Positions 60,191 through 64,000 of a DNA stretch of 64,000 nucleotides are shown piece by piece. Numbering within the stretch: the stretch's first letter is position 1; every line of letters begins with the position of its first letter. Source of the DNA: Protula sp. h YS-2021 (Eukaryota; Annelida; Polychaeta; Sabellida; Serpulidae); contig OX457029.1 in assembly GCA_949752745.1 (NCBI GenBank), positions 41,294,500 to 41,358,499 on the forward strand, read 5' to 3'. The notes below the pieces were generated by a model. The model worked only from the letters and a program-made list of their open reading frames with translations, was not told where the DNA came from and made no database searches. The translations under genes and the position numbers were made by a program.

Positions 60191-61780
60191 ATTTAATCAC
60201 ATTCTGCCATGTATTTATTATGTATTTATGTATTATGTATTGCTTTGTTTTCTGTCAGTATATCGATGCTCACGATATAAGATACATATTGTATGAGTTG
60301 AACTGCTAAAATTGTTACATAAAATTCGGCTCAGGTTTGATATTATGCCAGAGCATCTCAAACCGTAAAAGTGTGAAATTAAATGTCGGCATTATGAGTA
60401 ACTTAAAATATGTAGCTTACAAATTGGTAATATAAATCCAAATACAAAGCACTCATTGCATATTTAAGATACCGTATTGTATCATTTGCGGGTTCTGTTC
60501 AGACGTTTCTTTCTGCAACGACCTACTCTGTGCAAAGATACAAAACATGTTGTACATTCTATTCTACAGCTTTTATTTTCTAACCATACTTATTTGGTGC
60601 TAGCTCATGCTCAAGACAAACTTATGTTGTTAAACATAGATGTTTTGTGTCGAAATACATCTGCACCTTCATGAGAACTACTTTGCGGAGTATTCGACCT
60701 AATTATTGATCTTAACATTTCCTTAACCATATTGATTTTGCAAGTAATTTTTTTTTTGCAAAGAAATCAGCTGTATATAAACACTTATGGCTATTTCGTT
60801 ATCTTCAATGTAGTTAAATCTGTTTTATATGTATCATCTTGTGCAATTATCAATAATGGCCAAAATTTGTATATACTGTATAGGAGAAAACATTTCTATT
60901 ATTAAGGCGCATTATTTGTCTTCACATGTTTACATTTATTCACATGTTCATTTACTCATTTATTTTTGTTAAACATTTTGTTCATGTGACAAGTGTTTCA
61001 GAAAATGAAAAGGTGCTGCTATGTTGCGTACCGCGCATACCGATGATTGCATTGTATTTTTATGCTCTTGGCTTCATGTAAAATAGTATCTCCATGGTGG
61101 AAAGTGGCAAGAGAGAATGTTGTGAGAGAATGTGTTGCAGAGTGAAAGCTCTGAAAGTATCAAAATTTTAAACCGGGTCCTTTTCGATCAGATTGTGTCT
61201 GTGCCACCCGAAACCACGGAGATCAATTTAAAATTTCAATAAGTTTCTTAAGAAATTTGAACAAAAGGGAAACAACGAGTCAAGCTGCAGCAGACGAGAC
61301 GTTTCGAACAGCTTAACCATACAGTCCTCGGAATACACCAGTTCTTGGGCATCAGGAACCAATCAGCCTGCGATTTGTGATTCTATACCTTTGACAAAGC
61401 AACAGATGCTCGAACAGTGATACAGAATATCGGACATTTACTTGATTTTACATATCTGCGGAAAGAACCTCGCTTGTTGCATATCGGGCATGCCATCTTA
61501 TAGACATTCTCTTTATATACTGAAGACAGTGTTACAGAAACAAGAATATTTTTTAGGCTACGCTTGCAATAAGATCATTTTTACCTACTGCATTTTCTAC
61601 ATTTATGATTTCCTCGGCTTCATGATAAAAAAATCTGCCGGGTAGTATTTGATATTATTTGTATGCCATGTTACAATGTATAAATATTAGCATTCTTGTC
61701 TAAAATAGTCCAAGTCAAAGGACATATGACAAAATTTAAACTTAGATATTTTTGTTTAACTAAATTTGCAATTTAGTCAT
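60191..61780. other. retrotransposon 3' untranslated region
   Basis: A 1.6-kb non-coding region between pol and the polypurine tract. No env-like ORF: the plus-strand ORFs (60477-60674, 61442-61645) lack signal or transmembrane features of envelopes. Confidence 0.6.
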
Positions 61781-61800
61781 AAAGTGGGGGGGGGGGGAGA
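61781..61800 (+). other. polypurine tract
   Basis: AAAGTGGGGGGGGGGGGAGA immediately precedes the 3' LTR, the position of the plus-strand primer. Confidence 0.9.
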
Positions 61801-62376
61801 TGTTGTGCACTCAATTCTTGTGCCAACAGGGAATTATCAATAGGATTAGAGTAATTATAATCCTCCGTTTTGTTTGATTGTTAATTATATATGTCGCGTC
61901 GTCCCTAAATAATGCATAGTCATAAGAATTACTATAATTGGTATTTCTATTGTTTATAATAGTTATGGTATGTTTATAATTGTAAAACCCCTTTTGTTAC
62001 TACTTTGATTGTTGTCACCTGTTTGTTACCCACTCTTATAATAAGTGACTTTGTTAGGATCTACAAGTATGGAAAATAATATACGGGAGAATCTAGAAGC
62101 GCATATCTGAATGATAAAACGTTGATTGAGAAATTATATTAATTATAAACTCGGATATATGTTATGTTGTGGATATCCGATCATGTATGGTACGTGACTA
62201 TCGTTCTTAAGTCTAATAACCAAAATGCTTTTCTTGGCGTAATAGACCCCGGTACACACCACTGCACTTAGTATATTTATATCAATAAACACTTGTTATT
62301 TCATTTAATCATTCTTTTTAATTTATAAGGAAGTGCCCCGCTGTGAGTCAAAAACGGCTCACAGAGGTGTACTTGA
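61801..62376 (+). repeat. 3' LTR (576 bp, lacks the TATA-containing 9 bp)
   Basis: Aligned by eye with the 5' LTR: nine substitutions and one 9-bp deletion at about 62070, between direct TAT repeats. The deletion removes the TATATAAG seen in the 5' copy. Confidence 0.95.
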
Positions 62377-62380
62377 ACAA

Positions 62381-63135
62381 GGTTCTAAAATTCCGCCTCC
62401 CCCCGAATTTTTTGGTGTACTGCATTGTAAAAAAAAGCATGATATAAGTCCACAGAGAGGACCGTTAAGAACATATGAATATGAAAGCAATCCAGTCAAG
62501 TATGAAGGAAAAGCAAACTGATTTTTTAAATTTAAATTCAGCTGTTTTACATTATTTAGACCAGAAAAAAACCAATTCACAAGAGGTACACTTAGTTCAT
62601 GAAAATTTTTAAAGCAACAAGTTCAAAACTCTCGATGGCAAGAGTAGTAAACTTCTTCAGTTGAAGACACCATCCAGCATGAGATTTAAACCTAAAACTC
62701 GCTTGTCACTATTAAGGTAAAGAAAATTGCAACTGTTCACTGTAAAGTAAATTGCAACTGGCCGTCTTGCTTTGTTGATCTCGCTGGAAAGTTGTACATG
62801 TTTCAGTTTGGAAGTATTGGTTTCATAGTGTCCTCAAGCACCCCGTTGCATAACATTATGAACTCGGTTCAGCGGCAAAAAGGTTGATGCTTACATTTGA
62901 AGTCAGTCAAATTGCACAAACAAAAAGTCTTAAATGGTAAAAATACCGTTAATCTGGCCTAAAATATTCATCTCATTTTAAGAAATAACCCCCCTAACAG
63001 AGTCACATCAGGAGTAACAGCGTGACACGGAACGTCGCATAGATTTTCAAGTTCAAAGGTCATATGTTACAGATAGAGCAATTTTAACCTCATTTTCCAA
63101 CTCAGCCAATACAGAGGTTATATAAGGGGTAACTG
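62381..63135. other. intergenic stretch
   Basis: No gene or element is recognised. Confidence 0.45.
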
Positions 63136-63139
63136 GTAA

Positions 63140-63235
63140 ATGGTAAACTGCCCCCCCCCCCGGGTGATCAGCCCGTAATCTGCCCGCCGGTACTCTGCTC
63201 CCCTAAAGTTTGCAATAATAGGTAATCTGTCCCTC
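63140..63235. repeat. single arm related to the 43-kb inverted repeat
   Basis: GTAAACTGCCCCCCCCCC, GATCAGCCCGTAATCTGCCC and related units resemble the 43053-43151 arm. Confidence 0.45.
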
Positions 63236-63249
63236 CTTCTCAGATATTG

Positions 63250-63365
<116 letters not shown>

Positions 63366-64000
63366 ATGTTTGACTGTTTTTATCATTTATATCATTATAT
63401 ATTATATATGAATAAATTAATGGGATATAAATAAATGAACAAGCCATATAGGCCTATAATCCACCCATAATAGATGATTGAACATGCTATAATTACATTT
63501 AAAGACGAATGCCATATAAAGTACTAAAGTACTAAGTTGATTCCGATTACTCATGAATCGCTTTCTTAAGTCTTTAGATGTTAATCCATACTGTCATTCA
63601 CTTACTGCTGAAATTTCACTTTGATTATGTGCGAAAATGTGTGTCATATATACACAAGATATACAACAAAAAAAAAAAAAAGAAAACACACTATGCAGAA
63701 TCAATACAGAATGAACAGCGGGAAGATTACCTATTCCTGCAAATGTGAAGAGCAGATTACCGGTGTAAGGAAACGTTTTGACCCCCAAAATAAATCGATC
63801 CCGGGTCGATTTGTTTTAAAACAAACAGACCCCCCCTGAAATGTTTTAACCCTCTTATTTTTTGTTGATTTCGTTATTTCTTTCCACATATGGCCACCTT
63901 ATTAGTTTCTTTAATTGAAATAAAAACTATATCCATGAATCAAAATTTATTTAGCAACTTACATCTACATTTTCAAACACGAAAACAGTTCCAACAGCAC
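63366..64000. other. AT-rich stretch to the window end
   Basis: No coding or repeat feature is recognised. Confidence 0.5.

Larger units (their letters stand above)
53709..62376 (+). mobile_element. Ty3/Gypsy LTR retrotransposon with chromodomain (chromovirus)
   Basis: An 8.67-kb element with two LTRs, primer-binding site, gag, pol (zinc knuckle, protease, reverse transcriptase, RNase H, integrase, chromodomain) and polypurine tract. It is flanked by the direct repeat ACAA (53705-53708 and 62377-62380; AACAA if one more base is counted). The LTRs differ by about nine substitutions and one 9-bp gap, suggesting a fairly recent insertion. The terminal chromodomain and domain order place it with the chromovirus branch of Ty3/Gypsy. 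Defects in gag and integrase suggest it cannot move on its own now. Confidence 0.95.

Noticed and set aside
60477..61645. env-like gene downstream of pol
   Set aside because: ORFs of 65-67 codons without signal peptide, transmembrane segment or fusion motif.

Overview
This window looks like nuclear DNA of an invertebrate animal, probably marine. It is AT-rich, has spliced genes with long repeat-filled introns, and carries a Polinton/adintovirus-type element, Tc1-like transposon relics, Helentron/pearl-like elements and a chromodomain Ty3/Gypsy retrotransposon. I cannot name the species. Its tandem-repeat-cored mobile elements are of a kind known from molluscs and echinoderms, so either would fit. 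Most of the sequence is repeat-derived; genuine host coding sequence is a small fraction.

Layout. Positions 1 to about 11.4 kb hold an integrated double-stranded DNA virus-like element of the Polinton/Maverick/adintovirus type, cut by the left edge of the window. Eight rightward genes encode the packaging ATPase, small basic proteins, penton, a pVI/pX-like protein, the major capsid protein and an adenain-like protease. Five leftward genes encode protein-primed DNA polymerase B and, after it, four small proteins. One of the four is clearly PC4/SUB1-like and the other three look like diverged relatives. Two arrays rich in forkhead-type motifs flank the leftward block. I infer a spliced leader exon for the polymerase on the far side of the second array. 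No integrase is visible; it may lie left of the window.

11.6-21.2 kb is non-coding. It holds a CRE-motif cluster, a Helentron/pearl-like element (12.8-14.3 kb), a large foldback element with a 6-bp target duplication (15.6-17.2 kb), a 150-bp tandem repeat and a MITE-like element.

21.5-31.5 kb, minus strand, contains an inferred four-exon gene for a secreted precursor with two related peptides between dibasic sites. Its third exon sits between two arrays made of copies of its own splice junctions. The introns contain a second foldback element, a second Helentron-like element, a Tc1 relic and copies of a poly-G-associated dispersed repeat.

36.7-37.3 kb, plus strand, holds a possible two-exon microprotein gene. 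37.3-45.3 kb holds decayed coding-like sequence, two Tc1 relics, a nested foldback structure and a MITE.

45.4-52.7 kb, plus strand, is a nine-exon aldo-keto reductase gene with an intact catalytic tetrad. 53.7-62.4 kb is a nearly full-length chromodomain Ty3/Gypsy retrotransposon. Its LTRs are about 98% identical and it has a short target duplication, but the integrase core shows an apparent in-frame deletion, gag has a frame break, and the 3' LTR lacks the TATA motif. The window ends in simple repeats and unannotated AT-rich DNA.
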